64,000 nt of DNA from Phallus indusiatus (GCA_027605045.1 JAQFWX010000175.1:1-64000); one strand, 5' to 3'; shown: positions 24,651 through 36,150, counted from the stretch's first letter. Notes: generated by a model from the letters alone, not told the origin. Numbers and translations are program-made.

Positions 24651-25188
24651 TGTCTGAGTAGTAGTATGATACGTGCGCCTCAGGAGCGAACAGGGAAGGA
24701 AAGGGAATCAGTGGATGTGTGCTCAGAGGGAAGAATAGAAGGAAAATATTGTTATTGTATTTGTAACATAAAGAGGAATTTTTATATACATTATTTGTGC
24801 GATTTCCGGGAATATGGAATGGTGCTAGTATGCAATTTAAAAGAAATGGAAAATGTGAAAAATCCAGAAAAGTTGAATGAAAAAGGTACAAGGTAACTAA
24901 TTTTGCAAAATATTGACGGACCGGCGCATATACCGAGTGCTGACTAATCTCTGCATAGCCTGTTCGCGCGAGCAACAAGTAGCGACTCAGAGATCTCTAG
25001 ATAGGAGACGTACGGTAGTATAACCTGATGAGGAAAAGTGTAACTACAGGTTGAATACTATATACTATCTGATATGGTCCGTGCATAAGGAAACTACTAT
25101 GCGGGATATCTAATATCAGTACTGATCTTAATCAGACCTAAAGGAAGAGTATAACGAGTCATGTGAGATTGCCCACATAATTCCAACA
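24607..25188. mobile_element. Solo LTR (Ty1/copia- or Ty3-like) interrupted by a nested element
   Basis: The insert begins TGTTGGAA and ends TTCCAACA, a perfect 8-bp inverted repeat with TG..CA borders, and is flanked by the 5-bp duplication AGATG (24602-24606 and 25189-25193). Removing it restores CCCTCAGATGCAATG, as found in the 32687-36428 copy at 36276-36290. Without the nested piece at 24665-24977 and its 5-bp duplication, the LTR would be 264 bp. No internal retroelement genes are present. Confidence 0.85.
24665..24977 (+). mobile_element. Element X, nested in the solo LTR
   Basis: From TGATACGTGCGCC to GCGCGAGCAACA this segment resembles, in reverse complement, the insertion at 35807-36150: shared blocks include CAGGGAAGG.AAGGGAA.CAGTG, TGTGTGCTCAGAGGGAA and GGCGCATATA. 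AGTAG flanks it on both sides (24660-24664 and 24978-24982), consistent with a 5-bp target duplication. It is non-coding. Whether it is a short LTR or a non-autonomous DNA element cannot be told. Confidence 0.65.
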
Positions 25189-25300
25189 AGATGCAATGTT
25201 GGACAACCATCATGGCAATTAAATGAAGAGCGTGCACAGATGCCTGCTCCGAATCAGCTTCCCAATGGGTTTATTATCACTAGACTGTATGCTAAGAGAT
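25189..25300 (+). pseudogene. Severed 3' end of DUF6535 copy 3
   Basis: This carries the original continuation of the gene: the AATGTTGGACAA region, AATGAAGAGCGTGC (the NEERA codons) and the GACTGTATGCTAAGAGATAATATG stretch shared by all copies. The solo LTR separates it from its gene. Confidence 0.7.
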
Positions 25301-26089
25301 AATATGTACACCGCGGCAAGCCTTTTGCTCAGTGGCTAATTGGACAAAGAAAACGTTCGAATGCGTGTAGTCAAAGCCACTCGCCAATTAATGAATACTA
25401 GTCGCGAACTGGGGTGCGCGTATAGATACCCAAAGAGCTTGGTAAGTGACGTCGAGAGTGAGATAATAAAAACCAAAATGGCGCTTTTATTAAGGAAGCG
25501 TACATACGTACCAATAGCAGTAGACGTACATAGTATAACAACGTGTCGGTTTTAGAAAGTGATTTGTATTGAAATTTAAAGCGATTTTGATTGCTGATCT
25601 TGTTGTCGACGCAGATGCAGGTATTTTTGTTCCGGGGACTTTGCAGAGAAATAAAGAGGATACAAGTCTAACCTGGATGGTAGCGGGAGGAGAGGAGATA
25701 AACGATTGAGGTGCCGTCTTCAGGAATTTCCGGTGTGATCTCTGACGTTAACCATCCTCAAACTAGCTTGGATCCGATGCATCCACATCATATTGTATCC
25801 CAAAGGTACCTCTATCCCTTCCTCCCCGCCTACCTCTACATCAAGCCTCTTCGCAGTTCTCCCACCACTTTTACCCCCTTACCCCAAAAACAGAGAGACC
25901 GTTCCCTCTTGCGCCTCTATGTATATAAAAGACGAGTCGTTTTGACTCAAATAGATCATCGTTTTACGCCCCATTTCTACTTCTTACGACTGTCACGATT
26001 TGAAACTGAAAACCTTTATATTCATCCCTTACTCGTTACCCAAACCACTGAACAATTTTGTAAAATCTAAGGGTAGTCAAAAAATTGGA
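25301..26089. other. Gene-free stretch after copy 3
   Basis: The first part is the co-duplicated 3' flank (AATGAATACTAG at 25390). A promoter-like GTATATAAAAG occurs near 25921 but no convincing frame follows it. Nothing else is recognised. Confidence 0.45.
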
Positions 26090-27880
26090 ATAGATTGTTG
26101 GCGTATATTCAAGTGGTGACGATAGATGAAGGTGAAGGAGTGTTGACCATATGTAAGGGTACTGAAGCCCGTCCAAATTAAGAATACATATGACGGGAAC
26201 GTCGGCGCGGTACGTATGTGCATGCATAACCCAAATCCGAGCCGGCACGGCGGTATTTGGCCTCAACAACGATATCTGCATTAGATTCGGGTGGATCAAC
26301 TAGCGATGTTCGCCTTTTTCGAAGTTTACGCCTACTGGAACCAGGGGTGCCGGTGATCGACCAGGTCGACAGAGAGCGTGACAGGAACTCAGTTGAAGCA
26401 GCGGTGATAGCGGTGGGGCATTAGCAGCGCCCTAACATCTTTATTTTGCAGAATATCTACCTGTCGGAGACATATTCTTTGTCTGTTTTAGTATCGGAGT
26501 CGACTTGATAATGGTAGATGCACTAACAGTGGAAGCTAGAGCAGGTGTGGTCGTCGTTTTTTCAGATGTTGGAGACGGTAAAACAGACAGACTAACCCTC
26601 CGACCTCTCAAGATACCTTTCTTTGGTGGTGGAGCGAGTTTGGAACTGGACAGTGCAGAAGCAGGTCTTGCCATTTCCAATGGCGACAACGATGACATTA
26701 TAACAGACGACGCACCCACACCCGTACCCACACCACCACCATCACTGACATTCGCTCCACTCCCACTAACACCACCAGACGCTGTTGCCGAACCTGATGA
26801 TAATCCTTTACCAGCATTGCCGTTGAAGAAAGCTTCTGCCTGAACACGCCGCATCTCATCCGCAACTTGAAGAGCTAAAGTCGCAAGACCCGAGTTACGT
26901 CCGTTCCACTCTTCTATACCCAACGATTTCGCTTCTTCAGCAGACATTAACGTGACCATATTGAATAGAGGCTCATCACCTGACGATGCTGTTAGAGGAC
27001 GAGTATGGATGCGAGGTCGTTTCATCCAGCCGCCACTACTACCGTAATGATTACCACTGCTAGCACTAGAAGGGGGACTCGTGACTATGCCAGGGTTCAT
27101 TATGTTCGCGCCTGACATCGACGGTGACGTTGAGTTGACACTGCATGCTTCTATGACGTTGTGGTGCTTTTTTTCGGAGAAAGTTTCTGCCGCGGTGGGT
27201 TTGAGCTTTAGGTAGGCTGCAGGCTAGGTCTAGAGGAAGGCTTCTTTTTAAGACTAATTTTGCAACAACACCATCAGAACTCGAAGGGAACGACGCCGCG
27301 GAAACTGTGCTAGTCGCTACGTCCGAACCAGGAGAAGAAGACGGCGAAAGCAAGGGACGCAGTCTGCTAGATGACGACAGCGACAACGGAGATAGCACAA
27401 GAGTACGAGGCAATGGAGGTTACAATACGGACGATCTTGGCGTTGTTGACAAAAATCCTGGCGAAAGAAGCACAGGTACAAGACTTGAAGACAGTGGTAT
27501 ATCCACACCTGTATGACGATCAGTAACGCTAACACTATTCGCTGCAACCGTAACTGGGCCGGGATCAAGAGCGGGAGGCGCAAGAGATATACACTACAAG
27601 CAACCATCACACTCGAAGACACTCTCGCCATCGTCGTCTGCACCTTCAGCATCAGCAACATCCCCGCTATCCATCGCATGAACCTGCATGACTCACAGTA
27701 TGACCGCAACCAGCGATTCGTCTAGCTGTCCGCAAGACATGTCTAGCATTATCACGATTCACCGAGCTCTCCTCCCTCATCAACGTTTTTCTCGCTGACG
27801 ACGCTTCCTTCTTCTTCGTCAATCTTCGCAAGCCTCGTGGTGTAACCCGTTCACGTCGGGTATCGTAAACTGGAAAAGAT
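26090..27880 (-). pseudogene. Decayed minus-strand Ser-rich gene, cassette D copy (best preserved)
   Basis: On the minus strand from 27880 down, the 5' part encodes VTPRGLRRLTKKKEASSARK and VNRDNARHV (27720-27860). Ser/Pro-rich pieces (27066-27413) follow, and then a long open frame at 26441-27118. The pieces lie in different frames, so either several introns or several frameshifts separate them. The same order is found in cassettes A, C and E. The family is not recognised. Composition (Ser, Pro, Thr, Arg) suggests a disordered regulatory protein, which is inference only. Confidence 0.5.
26441..27118 (-). CDS. Open 225-codon frame inside the cassette D minus-strand gene
   Basis: This is the longest uninterrupted part of the minus-strand cassette gene. 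It reads GWMKRPRIHTRPL near residue 30, then MSAEEAKSLGIEEWN near residue 58, VADEMRRVQAEAFF near residue 85, a Gly/Ser-rich linker, and APPPKKGILRGRRVSL near residue 165. The RRVSL and RVSL-type sites are basophilic-kinase-like. These blocks recur, broken, in cassettes A and E, which shows they were once under coding constraint. It may be a surviving exon or a chance remnant. No known domain is recognised. Confidence 0.35.
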   Translation of the reverse strand: MSGANIMNPGIVTSPPSSASSGNHYGSSGGWMKRPRIHTRPLTASSGDEPLFNMVTLMSAEEAKSLGIEEWNGRNSGLATLALQVADEMRRVQAEAFFNGNAGKGLSSGSATASGGVSGSGANVSDGGGVGTGVGASSVIMSSLSPLEMARPASALSSSKLAPPPKKGILRGRRVSLSVLPSPTSEKTTTTPALASTVSASTIIKSTPILKQTKNMSPTGRYSAK

Positions 27881-28309
27881 GGGGAGAGGAGGTAATGGTG
27901 TTAATAGATGTTCCAAATCTTTATCCGATGAGTGTGAATATCATCGTTATGTAAACGGGTCCGACATTGGAGTTAAATTCGCTGCGCCAGGAGGAAGAAG
28001 CTGGAGAAAAAAGAGATGATGGGGTAAAGGCTGAGAGATTCTAGTTGCGGTTGCGGTTGTAGAGATGGACTGAACAATTTCGACAAGAACGCAGACCTTG
28101 CAAGCGTACCCTCACTTTCTCCTCCTCAGTCGTCTCGCTCGTTGGACGTTCACGGTATACTGTTGACTGTGCTGTGACTGTGACTGTGACTCTACGTGAC
28201 GCTCAATGCATCCTCCGAGTCGGTTTTTATCAACTGGAGCACTTGCGCAAAGGACGGCCGCACCTCCGTTACAGACTCATCTCCCAAAATATAGGACTTT
28301 CTGTGAGGT
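27881..28309. other. Intergenic region of the divergent pair, cassette D
   Basis: This matches 3421-3879 and 18961-19474 in position. It contains TGTGAC-type hexamers near 28170 and no gene. Confidence 0.35.
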
Positions 28310-28640
28310 TGCAAAATTGCATTGCTCAGGCGAACCGAGGCTCGGAAACATTCCGAGTTTAGGTCGACAGGATCTCCCGCTCCCACCTACCAGTGTAAGA
28401 CCCAAACTGCGTTCCAAATCACACATTCCTCTTCCGGATCCGACATCATCCATTCCGTCCCCTGTTTTGCCCATTCCAAAACATGTCAAGGAAGCCAAGT
28501 TGGAGAGACACACGACTTTGAGACAATGGACATGGACATGACGGACCGTCCCCCTTCCAATTGTAGTTACCAACTCTTCTCCATCCCAAACACGCTATCC
28601 GACTACCTCGTCAGCTAAAAAATGACCACTATTGAATGCA
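28310..28640 (+). pseudogene. Truncated plus-strand Ser/Pro-rich gene, cassette D copy
   Basis: This keeps the 5' part only: GEPRLGNIPSLGRQDLPLPP in one frame, then a block ending METHDFETMDMDMTDRPP-like near 28540, and a Ser-rich tail up to 28620. It stops where DUF6535-derived sequence begins, so a rearrangement joined the two. Confidence 0.45.
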
Positions 28641-28689
28641 CACATGGTCTGTGGGCTAACTTAGTCGCTTTTTCTAAGTAGTAATGAAC

Positions 28690-28985
28690 GGTTGCGTAAG
28701 AACAGAGAACAGTTCAACGACAAGATAGAAAAATTGGTAGATCTCTTCCGAGATCCCCTTAGTCAGTTCCTCTTTTTTTTGTAGGAGATGAAAAATATCT
28801 GACAGATTTATTTTCAGGGACTGTGTCCAAGCTGAATACAGGTTCGGTAATGTCTAATCCGAATCATACACGATGAAACATGCCAGGACGAAAGAGACTT
28901 TTTTGGGTTGACTAAGTTGTGCGTTCTACAACTTTATATATTCGCCTTCCTTGAAATTTTACATTAGCGAGCCTGCGAGATGGCT
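28690..28985 (+). pseudogene. Remnant of a sixth DUF6535-type gene (exons 1-2 and the start of exon 3)
   Basis: The series TTGGTAGATCTCTTCCGAGATC, a short gap, GAGATGAAAAATATCTG, then AATACAGGTTCGG and CAGGACG(A)AAGAGACTTTT, and later CGAG...ATGGCTACGAG follows the same order as the end of exon 1, intron 1 and exon 2 of the intact copies (for example 21735-22045). Many changes make it non-coding, and the membrane domain is gone. It shows an additional, older cassette between copies 3 and 4. Confidence 0.55.
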
Positions 28986-30845
28986 ACGAGAGATAATGTT
29001 TCGAATGAACATTACCTCAATCATACTCCTACACATCCAGGTACTACGATTTTAGAGTGATTTCGGTCTATCCGATTTGTTATAACCCGCGGATTATTGC
29101 TGATCTCTTCGAGCCCTATCAAACGGAGAACCACGCCATTCGTGCTGCCGCTACCCAGTTGATCGAATTCTCCTGCGGATTTCTATTTGTAGTGCGTTAG
29201 TCTCTGTATTGAAAGCATCATGTAAGACGATCGAATTGACTTGCTAATTAGTTGGATTTGAGTTGGATCCGAAGATTTTCTACCAGCCACCCGATCACAA
29301 ATGATCATGCACGAGAAATTGGAATTATCGGTGTTCCAAAATATGATGCATATATATGATGATTTGCTGAGTTTTCCAATTGTGATTCATTTAAACTTGG
29401 CGTTTTACCTGTCTATTGTACACATGGAATTCTGAATATCAATTGGTACGCAATATTCCGACACGTTGAACAAACCCCTGATCAAGTACATACTTAGCTC
29501 GCACAAAACCCTTCTTCAAACCCGCTTTTGAAAGGAACGATTTCCACGGAAACAATTTCTCTCGTGCAGGTTTGATTGGTCGAACTAGGAAACGGTAGAG
29601 TACCTTTACAATATGCGCCTGCACCTTTTGTTGATGTTTTCCTCACACGCAACGAACACACCTTAGGAGAAATACAGTTAGATTTTTACTGCCAACTAGC
29701 ACTGGCGGTAATGATGAAAAGCGCGGAAAGTCCGAGCGTCGCTATATTGGGATGGCCTTCAAATGTGCCTTACCTAATTCCTACTTTGATGCGATAAATT
29801 CTCCACTGTCCGTCCAAATAACATCTGAAATCGAGCTCCGTCGTATATTCAGGTTCTAAGAGATGATTCAATGTTGCTTGCCGTATCAGGTTCGAGTCCT
29901 CGTAACAACCTAAAATAATTCATACACATCTAACAGGGACTAAATGAGCGACAGACCCAAGATTTTCACGATGGTGTTGCTATATATCTAAACGTGAACG
30001 ATTTCGTTTCGGTCGCTGAGCGCCCATCACCTGTCGAGCCAATAAAGAACAACACCCCATTACTCAAACATGGATCAAAGCCGAAGCGGTTCTCCTAATA
30101 ATCGTTTAGTTAAACTAAGATAAACAGCCGAGAATTTTTTTCGAGGAGTGATCATCCTTCATCTCCGGTGAAAAAAAGTGGTAACTGGTCCATTGTGAAG
30201 ACTCATTCGCGCGGTTTTCGTACATCCGGATAAACATTACAGAGTCATAGTGCTTCCTCACGAATTGCAAGACTGACCAGTACCTTTCAGAATGGCGTTA
30301 TTTAACCGTTAAAATGCGAGGTCAACTTCATCAATTCTAGTCGTTCAGGTTCGGAGCAGTAGAAACGAATCTAAGGTATGACTAGTATGACTACTAGTCA
30401 CGCTGACAGGAGGCTCAAACAGACTGAGAAACCTGGACGACGCGACTTTTCCGATTCTTTTCTTACTCCTGTCATTATCAAAGGCCCTAAGTCTGTATTC
30501 GTTCGTGAGTATGCAGTTCAATCCAACCGTACCATTTATCTGATGATGCCCGAGGAAACCATGGAGTATTAATGCACGTTCGAAGCAAGTTCGCAGTACT
30601 ATCGCGATGGGTTTAAGGAGAAAAACTCGACAATAGACTTTTGGGGCCGACGCAAGAGCCAGAGTAGTGAAAACAGCATAATGTGTGTAATATTGTTTTC
30701 TACCACGTGAATAATTATTCATAAATGTGTTCTGTTCGAATACTGTAGTAGCAATCGTACTCAGCTGGAAGATCCTTTCAAATCACGAGCTTCCCGGGGA
30801 CGAGAGCCATACGGTTCTTCCCACCAGCTTAAAACACAACTAAAA
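28986..30845. other. Gene-free 1.9-kb stretch
   Basis: No coding region, RNA or repeat of the cassette is supported here. Short frames (for example 30378-30572) have no recognisable content. It may be unique DNA or an unrecognised old insertion between cassettes. Confidence 0.4.
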
Positions 30846-31640
30846 ACATGCATTTCCGAGGTGAACTAAGGCTCAGAAACATTCTAAATTCAAGTTAGGT
30901 AGCTATCCAGGATCTATTGTTCCCACATCTCCAGCACCCGTAATACGCAAACCGCGCTCTAGATCACTCATTCTTATTCCAACATCGTCTACTCCATCTC
31001 CCGTCCCGCTTGTTCAACGATATGCCAAAGGAGCTAGCGAAGTTCCAGAGGCGCACGACCTTGGAGCGATGGACATGGGTATGACGAACTGTCCTCCTTC
31101 ACCTGAACACGCCATTCAACTACTCCGTCAACTGAAGAAACCTGTGACTACCGTCATGTAGCTGCTCTCGAGATGTATCGAAAAGCCGAGTATGGAAAAG
31201 GTGCGTTCAGTCTCTTTGTATATATATTCTCGTCAACAATATTGATTCCCGTCTTCAGAATGCTTTAGGCGGCATGTTCATCAACAGCCCAATCACACAC
31301 AAATCGCCTTCCTCGCGAGCTGGAACTCCTTATTCACGTTGCAGCTTCTGCATTCTCACATCGTTGCTGTCTACTTTCGCGCACCCACCGACGGAGGTGG
31401 TGGCGGCGCACTGAGCCAACCTTTCTCCTCTACCAACATCAGAATCATTTACCCAAAGATCACTTCATCTTCGTCGTCCTTGCTGAAGCTTTCAATCGCA
31501 CCTCTATCCCTCATACATTCCCACTTCGTCTCGCCTGCCTTTACATCAAAGGACTGCGAAGAGGCTTTGAATTCGCAGTCCTTTCCCACCAATCCAGTCC
31601 TCATTATTAACGCTCTCATACCCAACGTGGGGTATCGAAT
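30846..31640 (+). pseudogene. Second decayed plus-strand Ser/Pro-rich gene before copy 4
   Basis: GAACTAAGGCTCAGAAACATTC, then CTCCAGCACCCGTAATACGC and the GACATGG.TATGAC block near 31070 match the copies at 3880, 11790 and 19475. A diverged equivalent of the LLIHSSAF region follows at 31325-31400. Frames are broken. Its presence between a truncated copy (28310) and DUF6535 copy 4 supports an extra cassette that has partly been lost. Confidence 0.45.
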
Positions 31641-32229
31641 TTGCGGAGCACTTAGTTATACAGATATAAAGGAAGAAATTACCAGACAATAGCGGATTGC
31701 GAAATCGCCGGCATAAAAGGCTATTGGCGCAAAATGTAACCATTATTTGCTGAAGAAATGTTTATTTATAATTCATGCTTAACGTCATTGGACCAAGGAA
31801 ATTTTTCTGAGCGGCGTAATAGGTGCTACAAGCGGATTAGCGCTGATTTTTGAGTGCCAGTAACACCCTTCTCTTCTCTTCAGGCCCAGGCCGCAGAAAA
31901 GATAGCGCCAGGTGAGATAAGACTGTAAGCGCAATTTATTTACGAGAAATACAGCGGACAACACAATGCATGCTGGTCATTCGCGTCGATGTTCAAGGCA
32001 ATAGATTTGCCATCGGCACTAGTAGCGCTTGCGTTCCACTCCGCTAGCAGCGTTATTGACGATATCTACGACTTTGAACATCAACATTTCGAAAGGACGA
32101 GATGTAATTTCACCAACTGCCACATATTTTGGGAATCTTGGTATTTCTTCCGGATTATTTAAGGTTAAATGTAACGTTGCAGAGCTCGAAGTCGGGTGTA
32201 TCACCGGTGTGTCACAGTAGATCTTACCA
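31641..32229. other. Diverged inter-cassette spacer
   Basis: Parts resemble 4880-5110 (the CAAAATCGCCGG and TTATTTGCTGAA blocks). No gene is supported. Confidence 0.4.
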
Positions 32230-32356
32230 TTACGGCAGTACTCACAAGAAAATTCACCGGAAAGGACAGGTAAAACGATATAGATTCCGTAACAATTTGA
32301 GTGCTGACGTTCAACTATTCACTAAACCTCTGAAGAACATAAATCAGGCAAATTAG
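32230..32356 (+). mobile_element. Short remnant of a Ty1/copia pol 3' end
   Basis: The plus-strand frame reads HKKIHRKGQVKRYRF followed by NNLSADVQLFTKPL and a stop after 32350. In copia elements the RNase H domain ends with an ADLFTKPL motif in exactly this setting. Only about 40 codons remain, so the assignment rests on that motif. Confidence 0.5.
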
Positions 32357-32475
32357 ATTGTGCCTTCCTGCAGTAACCCGTGCCAAAATCTAAAGTCCTG
32401 TCTTTGTGGTGAAATAAACTGAACGTACACAGTCTAGAGCAAGTCCATTATTACGGGAATAGAAACGTCTTTCAT

Positions 32476-32488
32476 CCAATTGGATTGC
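32476..32488. promoter_or_regulatory. CCAAT pair upstream of DUF6535 copy 4
   Basis: CCAATTGGATTGC stands about 200 bp before the ATG at 32687, at the same place as in the other copies. Confidence 0.4.
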
Positions 32489-32686
32489 TTGTTTGAAAAT
32501 TCACAGAGCCGTCATCTGCTTTTGAATTGCCACGCACATGTTGCCAAAACACGAGGCGACCGTGACATTTGACAAGATGCGTAGTATTTACTGATCGGTA
32601 TCGGTTTGATAATTATCTGTGGCAACGTTATCAGCATCCCCAACATTTCAATCTAAAATCATATATCACAAGTGAACCTCTCCTAT

Positions 32687-35600
32687 ATGTCTGAAACAGC
32701 TGGTTTGAACGAGATAGAATTACGTGCCCTTAGCAGTGACAGCCTTCCAAGGGTCGAGCCTCAAAACGAGTTGGAACCTGAAGCTCAAGGTGATGAAATA
32801 TCTAGGGGCACCAAATCGGTTAAGCTCCCACAAGACGATCCGGATGCATATGGTAATGATAATGGTTATTCGAACAATGACCATGACCAACTTGAAGGAA
32901 CCGATGCGCCCATTCAAACCGACAGTTCCAAGCCACCACGGACAAACGATAACCCAGCCTCCTTGAACGAGAAGAAAAGCGAACACTCTCACTCTGATGG
33001 TCAGGCTCCTGATGGCGTACCAATGAATCGCGGACGGACCGAGGAGACCATGGAAGAGTTGGCAGGCCTTTTTCGCGAGATTCTTGGTCAGCTGCTCGTT
33101 TTGTGGGTTAAATGACAATATCTCCGGTGCTGATACTACGTTTCATGTGTAGAGGCTGTATCCAATCCGGGTCCAGAAACGTCCAATAACAATCCAAATC
33201 CTCCTTACATTCAACGAAACAAGCCAGGACGCAAGAGACTTTTCGGGTTGAAAAAAGGATTATCGCCAGAGAGTGGTTGTGAGTGTTGTTTTAAGTAACT
33301 CGATCTCGTCCGCACACTTTTAACGTCTCGCCACATAAGCGAACAATCGATATGACTACGAGCAGAAATATCCACGGGATCGATTTGGAGAAGAGACAGC
33401 GCCAAACGCTCGGATTTGGTTGACCTACCTTGACGAAGCTGAGGCATTTGATCGCGAGAGAGTAGAAGGGTGGAAAGAGACGGTTGATGTTCTCCTAGTT
33501 TTTGTAGGCGAAAGTTTGTTTCTTATTATACTTTTCAAGACTTATATCTCATGTTAGGCTGGTCTCTTCTCCGGCGTTATAACGACATTCATCTCACAGG
33601 CTTCTGCAAGCCTTCGGCAAGATAATACACAGGTTACCGCGTCGCTACAATTCGAAACGGTCCAAATACTCAGGGCACAGTTCAGTGGGCTACCGATAAG
33701 CAATGTACCCTCCTCAACGATAACCCCTAGTTCACCATTCGCACCGTCAACAAACGCATCTTTGGTGAACGGTCTATGGTTCACCAGTCTGGCGATTACG
33801 CTATCTGCAGCACTGTTTGCTGTTCTCGCCAAGCAATGGTTGTATTACTACATGGCTTCAATTTCTGGAACGCCAAATCAAAAAGTAAGAGCCAGGCAAT
33901 TGCGGTTCAATGGATTTGAAGAGTGGAAAGTCGCAGCCATTGTTGACCTCCTCCCCATTCTCCTTCATCTTGCTGTCGGACTGTTCCTCATTGGGATTAT
34001 GATCCTGTTGTTTCCACTGGATGCTCATATTGCTTGGACCATTGTCGCGATCACGGGAATTACTTTTACTTTATATTTCATCTCGGTGATATTGCCCATT
34101 TGGTATCCGGAATGCCCATATACCACCTCGTTGACGATTTACGCCGGAATCCTTTTTTTCGTTCTGCGAGAAATTCTTCGTTGGGCTAGCATGATCTTGG
34201 ATAAAAGCTCTCGGGCTGTTTGGGAAAAAGCGAATTTCCAAGCTCGGCGTACAATTCAGCATCTCATTCGGTACACCCTGGGTGTATTCCGATGCCTTTT
34301 CATGTTCATGTCGAAGTTGGCTGGTGACATTTGTCGCGGTCTTGGAAGACATCTGCCTAGAATATTCTCTGGGGAATTCCCGAAATTCACAAAGTGGAGA
34401 GAAGAGAATATAAAGCAAGCTGTCTCAAATGCGGCTTTTCTCGATTGCCAGGCGGTTAAATGGCTTCACACGGCCTCGGCTGATAGGAGTGTTCATCGGA
34501 TTATTGCTCGCTCTGTAGCTGTTCACCCAACTATCGCTGAACACTTCAAAGAGGCTAGTGGTGCACTCTCTCATACTCTTGAGGTCAGCGAGACAAATGT
34601 CCAGGATTTGCGTTATGGGCTTTGTCTGGATCTCTTAAATAGTGACAATTATCACTGGGGTCTATTCAATTGTATCTCCGATCATGTGGCCGGAAGTGAG
34701 CTGGGGGAAGGAGAGTGTAAAACCTATCTTCGCCTTCCGCTGGGCTATTGGGGTATCGCGCGGGAATTCCCGAGACCCAGATCCGGTGATCTATCCCTCG
34801 ATCATTTAATCGCCGGCGGTGATTCTGTCAAGCTCCCGCTAGTCATGTGGTGCTGCCTCATAAAACAGATGTCACAGAGGCCATGGATTCGTCATGATCG
34901 TACAATGGCTGCGCATATACTCAAGTCCCAAGGGTGGTGTTCAAATCTCTTCCGTTTGAGTGTTGATCCCACTCGTCAACTCGTAGATGGTGCGTGGTTA
35001 GTATCCTTCGGTAATGGCAAGTTGGGATGGTGGAAATTTGAATACCTCTTTGATTTCTTCAAACTTGGCAAACCTGACTTTTCCTCGGAAACCAAATCCT
35101 ATGCAACACGCTATCGTCTCCTTATCACCATCTACCTCCAACTTACCTCCAATCATCCGTTTATTACCAACAAAGGAGAGAGACAGAAGTCATTGGAATA
35201 TCTGTTCTACAACTTTTGGTCGTACTATCTTTCCTCTTCTGTACCTGGGACACCCGACAACCGCTTCACTTTCTTCAAAGACACTCTCTGCACAGACTCA
35301 TTCTGGTCCGAGTCTATGACGGATTACGCCAGATTTAGAGCAGCGGAGAGCCTGCGCGAGATTAGCACCAAAGACGCTGCCTCATTTCCTTGTACGGATT
35401 ATCATGAGCTGTCTTTCATTTATCAATGGTGTTCACGAGATCTCGACCCAAGACTATCAAAATACACATCGCCCATTTTCTCTATCTTGCTCTTGTCACG
35501 GAACCGCCACCATTTATTGAAAATCATCTCGAATGACCCCGAAGCCACGTCTCATTTATCAACATGTCTTCGAAACCTGGGGAATTGTCACCATCCGAAC

Positions 35601-35843
35601 GCAGAAGGCCGAGTCATATACCCACTCTTAATGGACCTCCTCAAGTCTGTGAAGATGCCTCTGTTTATTACTCATTTCTACAACTCGTTCGTGCTCGTCC
35701 GGTTATGGGAACTGATTTTGAAGTTCGAACAGGATCCGAAACAATTTTTCCTCCTTGTGAAATCGAAACTTGACAGAGAACAGTTGAATGAGCTGTTTAC
35801 TGCTATTGATGAGTGCGGAAACAGGCTACACGGGGATTTGTAA
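32687..35843 (+). CDS. DUF6535-type multi-pass membrane protein, copy 4 (intact four-exon model)
   Basis: Exons 32687-33086, 33153-33278, 33340-33503 and 33558-35843 join in phase to 991 residues, with the same intron positions as copy 3. The start MSETAGLNEIE was chosen because it aligns with copies 2 and 3. The DUF6535 region (DYEQKYPRDRFGEET to LPIWYPECPY) and the long helical C-terminal part are all present. Element X, inserted at 35807, ends the protein early: the last dozen residues (from IDECG) and the stop are element-derived, and the native C-terminal 90 residues are left stranded at 36151-36428. Function is unknown; by topology it is an integral membrane protein. Confidence 0.85.
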
Positions 35844-36150
35844 GCGAAGGCTATATGCGCCGTTCCTTACGGCTAGGCGACTTCGAGGTACAAATAGGCT
35901 ATATTTTCTATTTTTCACTTTTATTTCCCTTTCGTCTCACTTTATTTTGAAATTTACAATTCCTATTTTTACCTTTCCAATCACCTTTTAGTTCCATTTT
36001 CCTGGAACATATATTTACAAACTGTATATATAAAAAACTACCTTTTGGACAAGAATAACAACGACTTTTATGCCCCCATCATGATTTCCCTCTGAGCACA
36101 CAACACTGGTTCCCTTACCTTCCCTGCCTACCTCCTGACGGCGCACATCA
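35807..36150 (-). mobile_element. Element X inserted in the last exon of DUF6535 copy 4
   Basis: The 344-bp insert starts TGATGAGTGCGG and ends GCGCACATCA, a short imperfect terminal inverted repeat, and is flanked by CTAT on both sides (35803-35806 and 36151-36154). Removing it restores GCTATGAAAGACCGACTC, matching the other copies (GCCATGAAAGATCGAGAA in copy 3). It contains a TATATATAAAAAA stretch near 36025 and no frame. It is homologous to 24665-24977 in the opposite orientation. Confidence 0.8.

Noticed and set aside
25711..26070. 119-codon plus-strand frame with a nearby TATA-like sequence
   Set aside because: The TATA-like stretch lies inside the frame, the peptide is low-complexity and no sister cassette keeps it.
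30345..30722. 125-codon minus-strand frame
   Set aside because: No domain, signal peptide or intron signals; it lies in a gene-free segment.
35807..36150. Possible intron in DUF6535 copy 4 joining it to its severed tail
   Set aside because: The insert is flanked by a direct CTAT repeat and is homologous to an inserted element in copy 3; its borders TG..CA are not GT..AG.
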